This document shows positions 30,504 through 39,065 of a stretch of DNA of 64,000 nt, piece by piece. The position numbers were made by a program, and so were the translations under genes. Numbering within the stretch: the first letter of the stretch is position 1; every line of letters starts with the position of its first letter. Origin of the DNA: Metallosphaera hakonensis JCM 8857 = DSM 7519 (lineage in GTDB: Archaea > Thermoproteota > Thermoprotei_A > Sulfolobales > Sulfolobaceae); assembly GCF_003201675.2 (NCBI RefSeq), contig NZ_CP029287.2, positions 1,910,001-1,974,000 on the forward strand, in the 5' to 3' direction. The notes under the pieces are model-generated. The model saw nothing but the letters and a program-made list of their open reading frames with translations. It was not told the DNA's origin and did no database searches.

Positions 30504-31157
30504 TCAGGCATGGTTACAGAATCTTTCAGTTATCTCCTTAATGATAGATGAGGTGCTACTATGGTTCCAAGAGTTAATCCTCTTCTCCATTCTCAATACC
30601 TCCACATTAATACCGCGTTTGGCAAGTTCCTCCTTTAGCTTGGTCTCATCAACATGTTGATCTGGTCCTAGAAATACTATGTCTGGCTTAACTCTCTCTA
30701 CACTCTTAAGAAAGTCCTCCTCGTCTCCTAGAAAGGCGTCATAAACGTATTTTATACTTCTAACTACCTCTAGCCTTTGGTTCTCATCGTTTATGGGTCT
30801 TCGCCCCTTCACTTTCTCCGCATTCTTATCTCTAGATACTGCTACATACACTCTACCAAGGGTTGAAGCTCTCCTGAGGAACTCTATGTGGCCTGGGTGA
30901 ATAATATCAAAGGTGCCACCGACGAAAACCTTCTTGGACTTGTCTCCCTGGATCATCTTTAAAGCGTCCACTAAACCTTCTGCGTAGACTACGTCAACAA
31001 TAGCTGTTTCCACATCTCCTTTCTCCAAATAATACTTTGCGTCTTCAGTATACTGCCTCGCCAAACTGACTATCCTTTCGTCTAGCCCCTCAAGCTTCTT
31101 CAGGGTTTCCTCCATACCATTAATGTATTTAATTACTCTGTCCCTCAACTCAGGCAT
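30504..31157 (-). CDS. DUF357 domain fused to RibL-like nucleotidyltransferase
   Basis: 217 residues. Residues 1-75 form a helical DUF357 domain ([19 protein letters not shown]); residues 76-217 form a HIGH-type cytidylyl/adenylyltransferase with [22 protein letters not shown] and the C-terminal [10 protein letters not shown] loop, as in archaeal FAD synthase RibL. FAD synthesis from FMN and ATP is the best guess, supported by the neighbouring ribK; a phosphopantetheine- or lipid-headgroup transferase is possible. Overlaps dphB by 13 bases. Confidence 0.85.
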   Translation of the reverse strand: MPELRDRVIKYINGMEETLKKLEGLDERIVSLARQYTEDAKYYLEKGDVETAIVDVVYAEGLVDALKMIQGDKSKKVFVGGTFDIIHPGHIEFLRRASTLGRVYVAVSRDKNAEKVKGRRPINDENQRLEVVRSIKYVYDAFLGDEEDFLKSVERVKPDIVFLGPDQHVDETKLKEELAKRGINVEVLRMEKRINSWNHSSTSSIIKEITERFCNHA

Positions 31158-31909
31158 TTCAACCCCTCTATCTCCATCTCGTATAGGTTTCGGGCTGGAA
31201 TTATTATAATATGTGGAGGATTCCCAAACTTCTCGGCGGATACTTCCCTCACTTTCAATGCTTTAATTCTCTCCTCTTGGCACCCCAGTCTCTCACCTAT
31301 AACCACTATATCGTCTTCTGTGATCACTCCCTCCTTCTTATTCTCCTCCATTCTTCTCAGGAGCCCGATAGCCAAGTCCGCAGTCATGACACCAGTCTCC
31401 TTTAAATCCAGATAAACCAGAGTATGTAAGCCTCGTTCCCTATTTTCCTTTATGACGTTGTAAGGCGTGTAGTCCAATTTCTCGAGATAAGGGAAAGTCA
31501 CGGTTACTGACTTACCAAACTTATACGATGAAAGCATCGACTTCGATATCATGTAACAATGAACTGATACCCCCGGGACTACAATCACTCTATGACCTCG
31601 TCGCTTAGCACCAGCAGCCAGACTCACGTGAGTAGTAGCTATCATGGGGTCTCCAATGGTAGCTATTGCTATCTTAATCCCTTGATCAAGTTGGCTATAG
31701 ATTTCCTTCTCCTTCATCTCCAATATTTCCCTGGTAGCTGGAAACACGGTTTTTCCTGAAATCTCCCTTAAGGTTTGGATATTAAGATCGCAACTGATTG
31801 AGGTATACACATCTGCATAAATCACGTCTGAGTTTCTCAAGGCTTCTATGGAAGCATTAGTAAGAAATCTTTTTGATAGTCCGAGACCTACAAAGAACAT
31901 ATCAGACAT
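31145..31909 (-). CDS. dphB: Diphthine synthase
   Basis: SAM-dependent methylation of the aEF2 histidine side chain during diphthamide synthesis. 254 residues of the tetrapyrrole-methylase fold: [53 protein letters not shown] and [23 protein letters not shown] are family text. ATG at 31909. Diverges from the phosphoesterase gene at 31950. Confidence 0.94.
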   Translation of the reverse strand: MSDMFFVGLGLSKRFLTNASIEALRNSDVIYADVYTSISCDLNIQTLREISGKTVFPATREILEMKEKEIYSQLDQGIKIAIATIGDPMIATTHVSLAAGAKRRGHRVIVVPGVSVHCYMISKSMLSSYKFGKSVTVTFPYLEKLDYTPYNVIKENRERGLHTLVYLDLKETGVMTADLAIGLLRRMEENKKEGVITEDDIVVIGERLGCQEERIKALKVREVSAEKFGNPPHIIIIPARNLYEMEIEGLKCLS

Positions 31910-31949
31910 GGGTTTTAACCTAGAAAACGTGGAATAAGGGTGTATCGGC

Positions 31950-32699
31950 TTGGTAAGTATACTTAAAGACCTTGAGATCGAGGAGGATTTACCGGTTCTT
32001 TATTCAAGAAGACTGAACTCTGTGATATTGTCAGATGTTCACATAGGCTACGAAGAAGAAATGGCTTCCAAGGGGATTTTCCTTCCACGAATACAGAAGA
32101 AACGATTCATGAAGATATACTTGAGGGCACTTAATGTATTCAAGACTAACAACCTCATCATTAATGGAGATTTGAAACATAGATTCAACGGACTGGGTCG
32201 ACAGGAAAAAGAGGACTTGACAGAGATATTTGAAGACCTAAGAGAAAGGGGCGTCTCCGTGAAATTAATAAAAGGCAATCATGACAATTATATCTCGTTA
32301 GTGACAGAGAAGTTTGATAACATCGAACTACTGGATGAATTGGAAACTGATTCTCTCTATATATTTCATGGTCACACGGAAATTGAGCCCAAAGAGAACA
32401 AGGTTTACATAATTGGTCACGAACATCCGAGACTCTCCATAAGGGATAAACTGGGTTTCTCAAAGAAGTTTCCGTCCTTTCTTGTTTCTCCCCTGCAGGA
32501 GAACTCATATGTTATTGCCTTGCCTGCCCTGGGTGGCTATCAGTCAGGAAATGATATCTCTCTAGTTCATTCCAGCTATATGAGCTCAATCATGAGGAAA
32601 TACGCAATCCTCGAAAAGGCGAAACCCTTCGTAGTAATCGAGAATGAAGGCATATTAGAATTTCCAGAGCTTAACCTACTGAGAAATATTATTTTCTGA
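31950..32699 (+). CDS. Calcineurin-like metallophosphoesterase
   Basis: 249 residues with the metal-site series: LSDVHIGYE (Asp, His near 29), IINGDLKH (Asp), KGNHDNY (Asn, His) and IFHGH plus IIGHEHP. This is the archaeal class related to SbcD/Mre11-type and LigD-linked phosphoesterases. It starts with TTG at 31950 with GGGTG 8 bases upstream; the first ATG lies at codon 37 and would cut off the metal site. Substrate unknown. Confidence 0.85.
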   Translation: MVSILKDLEIEEDLPVLYSRRLNSVILSDVHIGYEEEMASKGIFLPRIQKKRFMKIYLRALNVFKTNNLIINGDLKHRFNGLGRQEKEDLTEIFEDLRERGVSVKLIKGNHDNYISLVTEKFDNIELLDELETDSLYIFHGHTEIEPKENKVYIIGHEHPRLSIRDKLGFSKKFPSFLVSPLQENSYVIALPALGGYQSGNDISLVHSSYMSSIMRKYAILEKAKPFVVIENEGILEFPELNLLRNIIF

Positions 32700-33043
32700 A
32701 CAAGGAATTTTATTGGAACTATAAGGCAAATCACTGATCAACTCGCACTAGAGAAATCACGAAGGAAAGTCCTATGGGCCGAGCCTTTAGCTAAATATAA
32801 CAATAAGAGTTTTACTCGGAAATTTTTACTGATTATTAAAGAGTCGTAAGCTTTAATTATGAATGTGGTATGATATCTAAAATATGGATCTTTCTGAGAA
32901 TAGACTTAGGTCTTGCAAATTCATAGTATTGGCTGCGGTGGATCTTGATAAGGTTTATATACAAAAATCCTTGTAATCCTAAATCCCAGGCACGTATTAT
33001 CTTAACCTAAAAAGACGTTGGTATTATCAACTACAATATATAA
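32700..33043. promoter_or_regulatory. Intergenic region with gar1-tfb promoters
   Basis: 344 AT-rich bases. TATA candidates are GGTTTATATAC (32952-32962) and CAATATATAAG (33034-33044). The second lies about 33 bases before GTG 33071 and supports that later start of gar1; the first would give a leader of some 60-80 bases. No other structure recognised in 32700-32940. Confidence 0.45.
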
Positions 33044-33070
33044 GTGCAAGAATTGAATCTATGTAAATCT

Positions 33071-33352
33071 GTGAGAAGCACTAAATTAGTCCCAATAGGC
33101 ACGTTAAAATCTATTGTACTGGAAGATAAATGGCTTATCCAAGGAGACCCAAATCACGATTATTCGAAGGTCGATCCCTCTGGGTTAGTGATCCTAGATT
33201 CTCGCCAAAGACGTGTCGGAAAAGTACTGGATGTCCTTGGAAACATAAGGAGCCCCTACCTCCTCGTGGAACCACTAACTAAGGACGTTCCCAACGGGAA
33301 ACTTGTCCTGGAAGTTCCCCAAAGCAAACATCATAGAAAGCATAGGCGGTGA
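33071..33352 (+). CDS. gar1: H/ACA RNP protein Gar1
   Basis: Partner of Cbf5, Nop10 and L7Ae in pseudouridylation particles. About 93 residues: LVPIGTLKSIVLEDKWLIQGD, then the core VILDSRQRRVGKVLDVLGNIRSPYLLVEPL of the Gar1 barrel, and a basic tail SKHHRKHRR. GTG 33071 is preferred because of the TATA box at 33034-33044; the frame extends to GTG 33044. The stop overlaps the TFB reading frame; gar1-tfb pairing is common in archaea. Confidence 0.85.
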   Translation: MRSTKLVPIGTLKSIVLEDKWLIQGDPNHDYSKVDPSGLVILDSRQRRVGKVLDVLGNIRSPYLLVEPLTKDVPNGKLVLEVPQSKHHRKHRR

Positions 33353-33354
33353 TC

Positions 33355-34266
33355 ATGATGAAGTGTCCGTCTTGTGGCAAAGAGGAAATAGTCTTCGACC
33401 CAGTTAGAGGAACCTATGTATGCAGAGACGACGGTACAGTTATTGAAGACATGATGATAGATCAGGGACCCGAATGGAGAGAGTTTGATTCTGCAGATCG
33501 TAATAAGAAAAGGAGAGTAGGTCCAGGAGTTACAGAGAGGGTTCACGATAAAGGGTTCATGACAATTATAGGAGGGGGGAGGGTAAAGGACAGGATTAGA
33601 GCAAGAAAGTTGCAGATAATGCAGAGCAAGAGCAGGGTAACGTCTAAAGAAAAGAAGTCCGTAACATATCTTCATGAACTCAATAGCGAAGCTGCCAAAC
33701 TCAATTTGCCAAATTACGTAAAGGAGGACGCTGCTGCCATAATGAAGAAACTCATTGTTTCGGGATTAGCAAGAAGAATAGACAAATACGCCCTCGTGGT
33801 GGCAACGCTATACTATGTGGCGAGACAACACAGACTGCCAATTCAGTATCAAGAGATAAAAGCAAAATATGGAATCAACTCAAGTCTTCTTTGGGATGCG
33901 ATCGAAAGAGTGCAAATGGTGGCAAAATCGACTTCTCCATCGTATCCAGGAGTTATTGGTGCAGAAGGAACCACCAAGGGGCCGTCTCCATTGGATTATA
34001 TAACAATGATTCAAAATAAGACGGAGTTGCCTGCGCTTATTGTACCAAAGTCAGCTGAGATAGTGGACATATTATATAAACATGGTCTTACCAGTGGAAA
34101 GGGATATCTCTCTATTGCTGCAGCCTCTGTGTATCTTGTGAGCGCGCTCCTAGACCATAAAAAGACTCAAAAGGAGATGGCTGAGGCTCTGAACATAACT
34201 GAGGTAACTATAAGAAATAGGTACAAAGAAATTGTAGATGCATTAGATATAGAAGTATATCTCTAA
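33355..34266 (+). CDS. tfb: Transcription factor B (TFB, TFIIB homologue)
   Basis: Bridges TBP and RNA polymerase and reads the BRE. 303 residues: N-terminal zinc ribbon CPSCGKEE with VCRDD, B-reader HDKGFMTII, then two cyclin folds (about 105-200 and 205-303) ending in TQKEMAEALNITEVTIRNRYKEIVDAL, the BRE-contacting helix-turn-helix. The fourth zinc ligand is not an obvious Cys. The reader and linker diverge from the housekeeping TFB1 text I recall, so it is probably the TFB2 paralog. ATGs at 33355 or 33358 both possible. Confidence 0.93.
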   Translation: MMKCPSCGKEEIVFDPVRGTYVCRDDGTVIEDMMIDQGPEWREFDSADRNKKRRVGPGVTERVHDKGFMTIIGGGRVKDRIRARKLQIMQSKSRVTSKEKKSVTYLHELNSEAAKLNLPNYVKEDAAAIMKKLIVSGLARRIDKYALVVATLYYVARQHRLPIQYQEIKAKYGINSSLLWDAIERVQMVAKSTSPSYPGVIGAEGTTKGPSPLDYITMIQNKTELPALIVPKSAEIVDILYKHGLTSGKGYLSIAAASVYLVSALLDHKKTQKEMAEALNITEVTIRNRYKEIVDALDIEVYL

Positions 34267-34583
34267 GGAAGCAATCTTATGGGGCAATTCGCCAAATTTG
34301 TTAAGAATTTATTGAAATTTTTTGCTTATAAGTCCTCTTTTCATGACTTTGATTTAGACCGAATCGATCATGTCGTCGTTGGTAATAACGGGGTGAAGGT
34401 AAATCTACTAGCCTTCACTTTCATCTCATAACATTTAGTGAGGTTCCCTAAACCCTACCTTAATACGGAAACCCTCGATCTAGGTCTACTGGACACATTT
34501 ATGTTATTTCACTTGAAAAATGACATCACCTACACATCTATATAAGGAACCGTGATGTTACAGTCTCTAAAACCAAAACTAGT
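34267..34583. other. Intergenic stretch between convergent tfb and DUF373 gene
   Basis: 317 bases, AT-rich at the left. T-runs behind the tfb stop (34315-34325) may terminate transcription. No gene, C/D box or repeat recognised. Confidence 0.35.
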
Positions 34584-35630
34584 TCAGCTAGCTTTCAATC
34601 TACTCTTCTCGATTGTGGAGAGGGTAAAGTACGTTGCTATAAGAAGAAAAGACGAAAGAAGGAGTAAGTAGAACGACTGAATCTGTATAACGTAGACTCC
34701 GCTCTGTAAGTTTTTGAGCAGATCGCTCAATATCAAGTAAACCACCACCGATGCTAGGATCTTGAGTAAGTCGTGCCAAACTTTTATGTCTCTTGCCAAC
34801 GCCCTAGATAGGAGCTTTCCTGCATACAGAATAATTATGGAAAACGTGAGGTAAGGCAACGCAGCAAGAAGAACCGAGGAGGCAGTTTTTATGGAGAGAC
34901 CTCCAGATGTGGATCCTACCAGATAACCGTTTACTATGGCAAGTATGAGGGATATGGTAGAAAGAATAGCCACTATTACCATTATAGTGGAGTTCTCCCA
35001 CCACCTCTCTACCGCGTCATCGATACCAAACCCCCTCACCAACATTGCCCCTCCCAATACTAGCAGAATAGAAGGTAAGACATAGGCAGTTAGTCCAGCT
35101 ATTGCAAGAATACTAGAAATGAAAAGAATTATACCCGGTACACCAAGAAATAATCTAGAATATCTACTTTCAGTAACAAGTCTCTTAAGGTATTTTGCCA
35201 GGAGAATATAGGTTTCCTCTACCCCTCTGTGCTGTTCCACTATGACCCTCTCTATCCCAACTATCTTTAACCTACTTTCGATAACTGGTATTGCCTTAGC
35301 GTCTTCAGGGCTATCATAAACTAGAATAGCTTGATCTGGTTTGACCGCTCTAATTATCTCGTCTACTTGTTTTGATAAGGTCATTTGAGAATCCAGCCCG
35401 CCCCTCTGGGAACCGGCCACAAAGACTATCTCAACGTCATTACCATTTTCTTTCATATTCAAATAAATATTAAAAGCAGTTACCATACTATTGAAGTCCG
35501 AATCTAAAGCTAAAAATCTCGAGGACTTCTCTATTGCCTCTCTCGCCTTAGTTTCGCCAATAACTGGAGTAGAAACACCTGCCCTGCTTAGGTCATCATC
35601 GATATCAATGTATATTATCGCCGTCTTCAT
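34584..35630 (-). CDS. DUF373 family membrane protein
   Basis: 348 residues from ATG 35630. The soluble N-terminal half (about 1-160) carries IDIDDDLSRAG, FVAGSQRGGLDSQMTLSKQVDEII and VIVEQHRGVEETYILLAKYLKR, typical of DUF373. The rest has about six hydrophobic segments (for example LFLGVPGIILFISSILAIAGLTA), so it is an integral membrane protein. The start overlaps the coiled-coil gene by 26 bases. Function unknown. Confidence 0.85.
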   Translation of the reverse strand: MKTAIIYIDIDDDLSRAGVSTPVIGETKAREAIEKSSRFLALDSDFNSMVTAFNIYLNMKENGNDVEIVFVAGSQRGGLDSQMTLSKQVDEIIRAVKPDQAILVYDSPEDAKAIPVIESRLKIVGIERVIVEQHRGVEETYILLAKYLKRLVTESRYSRLFLGVPGIILFISSILAIAGLTAYVLPSILLVLGGAMLVRGFGIDDAVERWWENSTIMVIVAILSTISLILAIVNGYLVGSTSGGLSIKTASSVLLAALPYLTFSIIILYAGKLLSRALARDIKVWHDLLKILASVVVYLILSDLLKNLQSGVYVIQIQSFYLLLLSSFLLIATYFTLSTIEKSRLKAS

Positions 35631-36513
35631 TATTACCCCGATGATCTCCGTAAAGTGCATATATCTCGTCGAAGCTTAGCCTTTCTCCCTTTTTCAACTT
35701 CTCTTCAGCTATTTTCTTCTTTTTCTCTATAACCTCCGCGACGTTAGCCCTAGATATGCTAAATCCTTGTTCCATCGCCTTTTTGGCCTTTGTAAGCTCG
35801 TCAAGCTCCTTCTTCTTGGCATCTATCTGCTTCTGTATATCGTCAATTTCCTTGCTCTTGTTTTGGATTTGAGAGCTCAACTCGTCAAGCTCCTTAACTA
35901 GCTTATTTCTTTCCTCTCTCAATGCTTTCAGCGTTTTCCTCTTTTCTGTAATCTCGGAGATCAGGCCCGAGATCTTTTGACGTATCGTAGCCAGTTCTAT
36001 TCTCCTTGCTAAGAATTCGGCTCTCTCTTCGTTTCCCTTTTCCTTTATTTTCAACATTTTCTTGGCTTCGCTGAGTCTCTTTTCCATGTCAGCAATTCTT
36101 TGTATCAACTTCTTTTCTTCTTCTAGAGTTAAAGAGGAGGTCTGTATCCTCCACTCTAAGCTCTTGATTCTCTTTTCCAAAAGGTCCGGATTCATTCCCT
36201 GAGTCTTCTTCATCAAGTTTCTTAGTTCTTCGAACTCTTTTCTCATCTCTTTGATTACTTCAAATAACTGCTCTTTCCGCTGCTTTAGTTCTTTCAGTTC
36301 GTTTATTCTTGCAGAATACTCTTCAAAAATAGTCTTGAGTTGCAGTCTTATTGCCTTAAGTCTCTCTATTTTTTCCGTTTTCTTCTGCCTAAGTTTCCTT
36401 ATTTCCTCGATGGAGGAATATTTCCTCTCACGGAGTGTAGAAATCTCTTGTTTTACGTCGGATATCTTTTTGTAGATGCTTTCTTCCGTGGCCTCTGCTG
36501 GCGGATTGCTCAT
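35605..36513 (-). CDS. Archaeal coiled-coil protein, COG1340-like
   Basis: 302 residues, almost wholly Lys/Glu/Arg/Leu-rich heptads (about 10-260), with a short C-terminal tail KKGERLSFDEIYALYGDH. It resembles the archaeal SMC-like coiled-coil proteins of COG1340, but has no ATPase heads. Overlap with the DUF373 membrane protein suggests a joint task, perhaps anchoring to the membrane. Function unknown. Confidence 0.8.
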   Translation of the reverse strand: MSNPPAEATEESIYKKISDVKQEISTLRERKYSSIEEIRKLRQKKTEKIERLKAIRLQLKTIFEEYSARINELKELKQRKEQLFEVIKEMRKEFEELRNLMKKTQGMNPDLLEKRIKSLEWRIQTSSLTLEEEKKLIQRIADMEKRLSEAKKMLKIKEKGNEERAEFLARRIELATIRQKISGLISEITEKRKTLKALREERNKLVKELDELSSQIQNKSKEIDDIQKQIDAKKKELDELTKAKKAMEQGFSISRANVAEVIEKKKKIAEEKLKKGERLSFDEIYALYGDHRGNNEDGDNIH

Positions 36514-36818
36514 CAGTGTTACATAAAGAGTACTATGTTAATAACTTTTCCTAAATCTTTTCAGCAGAAGCCCAGGGTTAGACCATGAAATTTTTACGGA
36601 AGCATACTGACATGTAGCAATGCCATGATGCTTTCAACTCATAACCCTTTTTTCTGGGGATAAGGTTAAGCCCCGTGAGGACACTAACCTCAATCTCACA
36701 TGACACTTAACACTGCTTTATCTTAACCAAGTTTCAAAGAGGAATCTATCCGCAAGGATGAGATGAGTGGCCCTCTTTGTATAAGTTTAAATATTGGCGC
36801 AATCAAGTTATTGATTAC
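36514..36818. other. Intergenic stretch upstream of the GC-rich island
   Basis: 305 bases. A TATA-like AGTTTAAATA (36784-36793) reads rightwards into the GC-rich remnant that follows and would start transcription near 36815. The divergent coiled-coil gene must have its promoter near 36530-36545. No gene seen. Confidence 0.4.
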
Positions 36819-37054
36819 AGTCACCCACGGAGTAAACGTCACCGAGACACCTTAGTAATAACGAGGGCCCATGTGGTACGCCTATCTGCTCCTATCAGCA
36901 GTCCTCAGGGCACCATTCCGTTCACTTCGGGGTTGGTGTGACCCTCAGATGTGGAGTTCCGCCCTCTGCCTTTGGCAAGGTGGAGCTGAGAAGCAGGAAA
37001 TCCCTACCGCGAGGTGGGAAGCCCTGCCCGTTAGGACTGGGTGGAGTTCACTAA
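36819..37054 (+). mobile_element. Probable tnpB 3' end / omega-RNA remnant
   Basis: A GC-rich island between AT-rich flanks. The frame ending in TAA at 37052-37054 is open from about 36836 and reads GVGVTLRCGVPPSAFGKVEL, then RKSLPRGGKPCPLGLGGVH. Its end GGKPCPLGLGGVH parallels GYGKPQSPVREGGVV of the remnant at 22.6 kb, and the bases GGGAAGCCC...GGGTGGAGTTCAC mirror that right end. Strong hairpins occur (GGGCACCA with TGGTGTGACCC; CCTACC-GCGA-GGTGGG). I recall such text from Sulfolobales TnpB tails. The motifs of SRP RNA or RNase P RNA are absent. It may still be transcribed from the TATA box at 36784. Confidence 0.45.
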
Positions 37055-37247
37055 AGTGAAGATATCCCTTTCAACCCTCAATTTAGCTTATATGTGTCTG
37101 TTAGTTTTGGTATTTTTAAGTTAATAAATGAACTAATTAAAGAGTTCATACGAAATTGAACAATTGTGCTTCATGGTATTAAAAACTCGTTGAATACTTT
37201 AACCACAAAAACATCAAGCAAATAAATCTCAAAACATTAATACAAAC

Positions 37248-37460
37248 TCAACCAAATATTTCCTTTATCTTATCCCTGACCTCCAGAGGAAGATCGTCCA
37301 TCTTAAGTACCTTGGTCTTTCTACTCCTCCTAGAAACCATTTTCCCTAAGACTATGTATCTCTCTGGGTTGCTCTCTTCCTTGTTCTTTAGAACTCTTAC
37401 CTTTGCGAACTTTGATTTATCTAGCTGAACATAGACGTATTTTTCATGTTTTAATGCCAT
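37248..37460 (-). CDS. Small basic protein downstream of TBP (DUF5622-like)
   Basis: 70 residues from ATG 37460: MALKHEKYVYVQLDKSKFAKVRVLKNKEES, then SRRSRKTKVLKMDDLPLEVRDKIKEIFG. A basic beta-rich first half and a helical tail; I recall it as a Sulfolobales-specific family. It starts 28 bases behind the TBP stop and is probably co-transcribed with TBP. No function known. Confidence 0.7.
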   Translation of the reverse strand: MALKHEKYVYVQLDKSKFAKVRVLKNKEESNPERYIVLGKMVSRRSRKTKVLKMDDLPLEVRDKIKEIFG

Positions 37461-37488
37461 GGTCTCACATGGATGTGGAAACAATAAT

Positions 37489-38082
37489 TTAAATTTCTAA
37501 TTCCTCTTCTTCTTCAACTGGTTTAATGCAGTCCAACTCCTCTAGCTTATCGAATATTCTCTTCACTGCCTTATAGACTTCATCCTCCCTCTTCGCCCCA
37601 GTGATTACCATCTTTCCGCTACTAAATATCAATAGGACCACCCTGGGGTCATCCATCCTAAAAATCAGTCCTGGGAACTGTTCTGGTTCATACATATTGT
37701 TTTCTAGTAGAAAGGCGGCCTTGTCAAGGTTTACATGAACGTGCATATTAGCTGAGGCAACAATGTTCTGTATCTGTATCTTTGGTTTTCCGCCTATTTT
37801 TATGCCATATCTTCTTAGACTCTTTATTATCCTCTTTACAGCCCTGATTAGTTCCTCAGTGCTCTTGGCACCAGTGACCACCATCTTACCTGATTTAAAT
37901 ATAAGAGATGTAACCTTAGGACTTTCAAGTCTAAAAATAAGCCCTGGGAACTGATCGGGATCGTACTCCACATTGGGAACACTCCTCTCCATTGCATACA
38001 GATCTAGTGTTTGCTCCAAAGTTACGGTCGCTACAATGTTTTCTATGCTTATTATCGGCTTATAAGCCGGCGAACTGGAAAT
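37489..38082 (-). CDS. tbp: TATA-box-binding protein, probable ATT start
   Basis: Saddle-shaped general transcription factor with two repeats (first about 12-100, second about 102-185): [35 protein letters not shown] and its copy [35 protein letters not shown], then an acidic tail EEEEELEI. The first ATG/GTG/TTG in frame is a TTG at 38019, which would delete conserved [11 protein letters not shown]. Upstream the frame stays open to a TGA at 38089-38091 without any ATG, GTG or TTG. An ATT at 38080-38082 gives 197 residues, the family length, and lies about 30 bases behind a TATAAAAA box. Confidence 0.88.
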   Translation of the reverse strand: MSSSPAYKPIISIENIVATVTLEQTLDLYAMERSVPNVEYDPDQFPGLIFRLESPKVTSLIFKSGKMVVTGAKSTEELIRAVKRIIKSLRRYGIKIGGKPKIQIQNIVASANMHVHVNLDKAAFLLENNMYEPEQFPGLIFRMDDPRVVLLIFSSGKMVITGAKREDEVYKAVKRIFDKLEELDCIKPVEEEEELEI

Positions 38083-38488
38083 ACAGAGTCACCAATATAT
38101 AGTTTTTATACTGCTTTATAAACTCCAGCTTTTTAGGCTTACGTAAATTATTACGGTCAGTGTTTAAGAGTTACGGCCTTTTTAACTTCGCCTTAATTGA
38201 TAACTTTAGCTTCACGATCTAAGAGCTTCTAAACCTCTTACCTGGGGTTTAACACTATAAACCCTGACGCCGATCTATAGATCATCCACAAAATTTCACA
38301 ATTGAATAACAATATACAGAAATTTTATTTGATTTGTATTATTTAATTCTCTTTCTCTTATAAAAATCATAATAAAGTCTTGATCCTATCCTTAAGGTTT
38401 ACGTGGTATCTATCATCGAGAATTTACCTTAATGTTAGGATAAATGAGGAGACTGCTAAACCGCTTTCTTGAAGAAATGAATATTACC
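38083..38488. promoter_or_regulatory. TBP promoter and AT-rich intergenic region
   Basis: On the minus strand TATAAAAACT at about 38100-38110 is the likely tbp TATA box. The remaining bases to 38488 are AT-rich with no gene. A 16-base motif ATCCACAAAATTTCAC at 38284-38299 has a close match near 54899-54916, and TTACCTTAATGTT at 38424-38436 recurs at 54747-54759, in the other intergenic region that holds the 97-base element. Confidence 0.5.
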
Positions 38489-38585
38489 TTATACTTCCTG
38501 AGACCTTAAAGGGCAACATAACCTTCTCTGGTACATTGAGTGGCTTTGGATGCTTCATTGTGCTTTAGACTATGACTAAGTATAA
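38489..38585 (+). repeat. 97-bp element with 8-bp inverted ends, copy 1
   Basis: Starts TTATACTT and ends AAGTATAA, exact inverted repeats of each other. It matches 54611-54707 (other strand) over all 97 bases with no gap and 15 differences, 12 of them transitions. No target-site duplication is obvious. The right end, AAGTATAA, is also the likely TATA box for TFE-beta (ATG 38625). It may be a MITE-like element, a small RNA gene or a regulatory module. Confidence 0.8.
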
Positions 38586-38624
38586 AATATGATTAAACGT
38601 ATATATCGACGTTTCTAAGATCGA

Positions 38625-39065
38625 ATGAACAGTAGTAAAGTAAATAAGCAGGAAATCACATATTATAGAATTAGCCAACGCAGGTGTAACGGATTGGAAT
38701 CAAAAGTTTCAATAGAAAAAGAGGATCTCATTCATAAGAAAATTCTAGAAAGTGGTGAGGACGGGATATCTCAACAGGAACTTGCCAAGAAACTTGGCCT
38801 CTCTACAAGGGAGTTAGCTACGGTGATAAAGAAGCTCATCGATAAAAAGATGATATCAAAGAAGGCAGTTAGGGAAAACGGTAAGAGCGTCATAAAACTA
38901 TTTGCAATAAGGACTGTTCAGGAATCCGATATCTATATTAACTTAGAAAGTATTGAGAAAATTCCTTGCTTCTCCTGTAAATTGCTCTCTAAGTGTGGGA
39001 ATGGGATTCACGTTAACCCCAGTTCCTGCACTAAACTGTCTTCATGGATTTTATCCATTAGTTAA
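38625..39065 (+). CDS. Transcription factor TFE-beta (RPC39/hRPC39-like)
   Basis: Subunit of the archaeal TFIIE-like factor that helps open promoters. Residues about 30-95 form a winged helix (EDGISQQELAKKLGLSTRELATVIKKLIDKKMI); the C-terminus IPCFSCKLLSKCGNGIHVNPSSCTKLSSWI has the four cysteines (C-x2-C-x5-C-x10-C) of the [4Fe-4S] domain. The start is uncertain: the first ~25 residues are poorly conserved-looking and a TTG at about 38694 is an alternative. The stop overlaps that of trm1 on the other strand by 4 bases. Confidence 0.88.
   Translation: MNSSKVNKQEITYYRISQRRCNGLESKVSIEKEDLIHKKILESGEDGISQQELAKKLGLSTRELATVIKKLIDKKMISKKAVRENGKSVIKLFAIRTVQESDIYINLESIEKIPCFSCKLLSKCGNGIHVNPSSCTKLSSWILSIS

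Noticed and set aside
30377-30544. 55-codon frame running into the 3' end of the DUF357 fusion gene
   Set aside because: Antisense to a solid gene at its end, no promoter, no conserved text.
32870-32900. TATGATA with CTGA 19 bases later as a C/D half
   Set aside because: C box deviates, no second half, no terminal stem.
36819-37054. SRP RNA or RNase P RNA gene
   Set aside because: The helix 8 GGAA/AGCAG signature of SRP RNA and the GGAAAGTCC-type core of RNase P RNA are not found; tnpB-like coding tail fits better.
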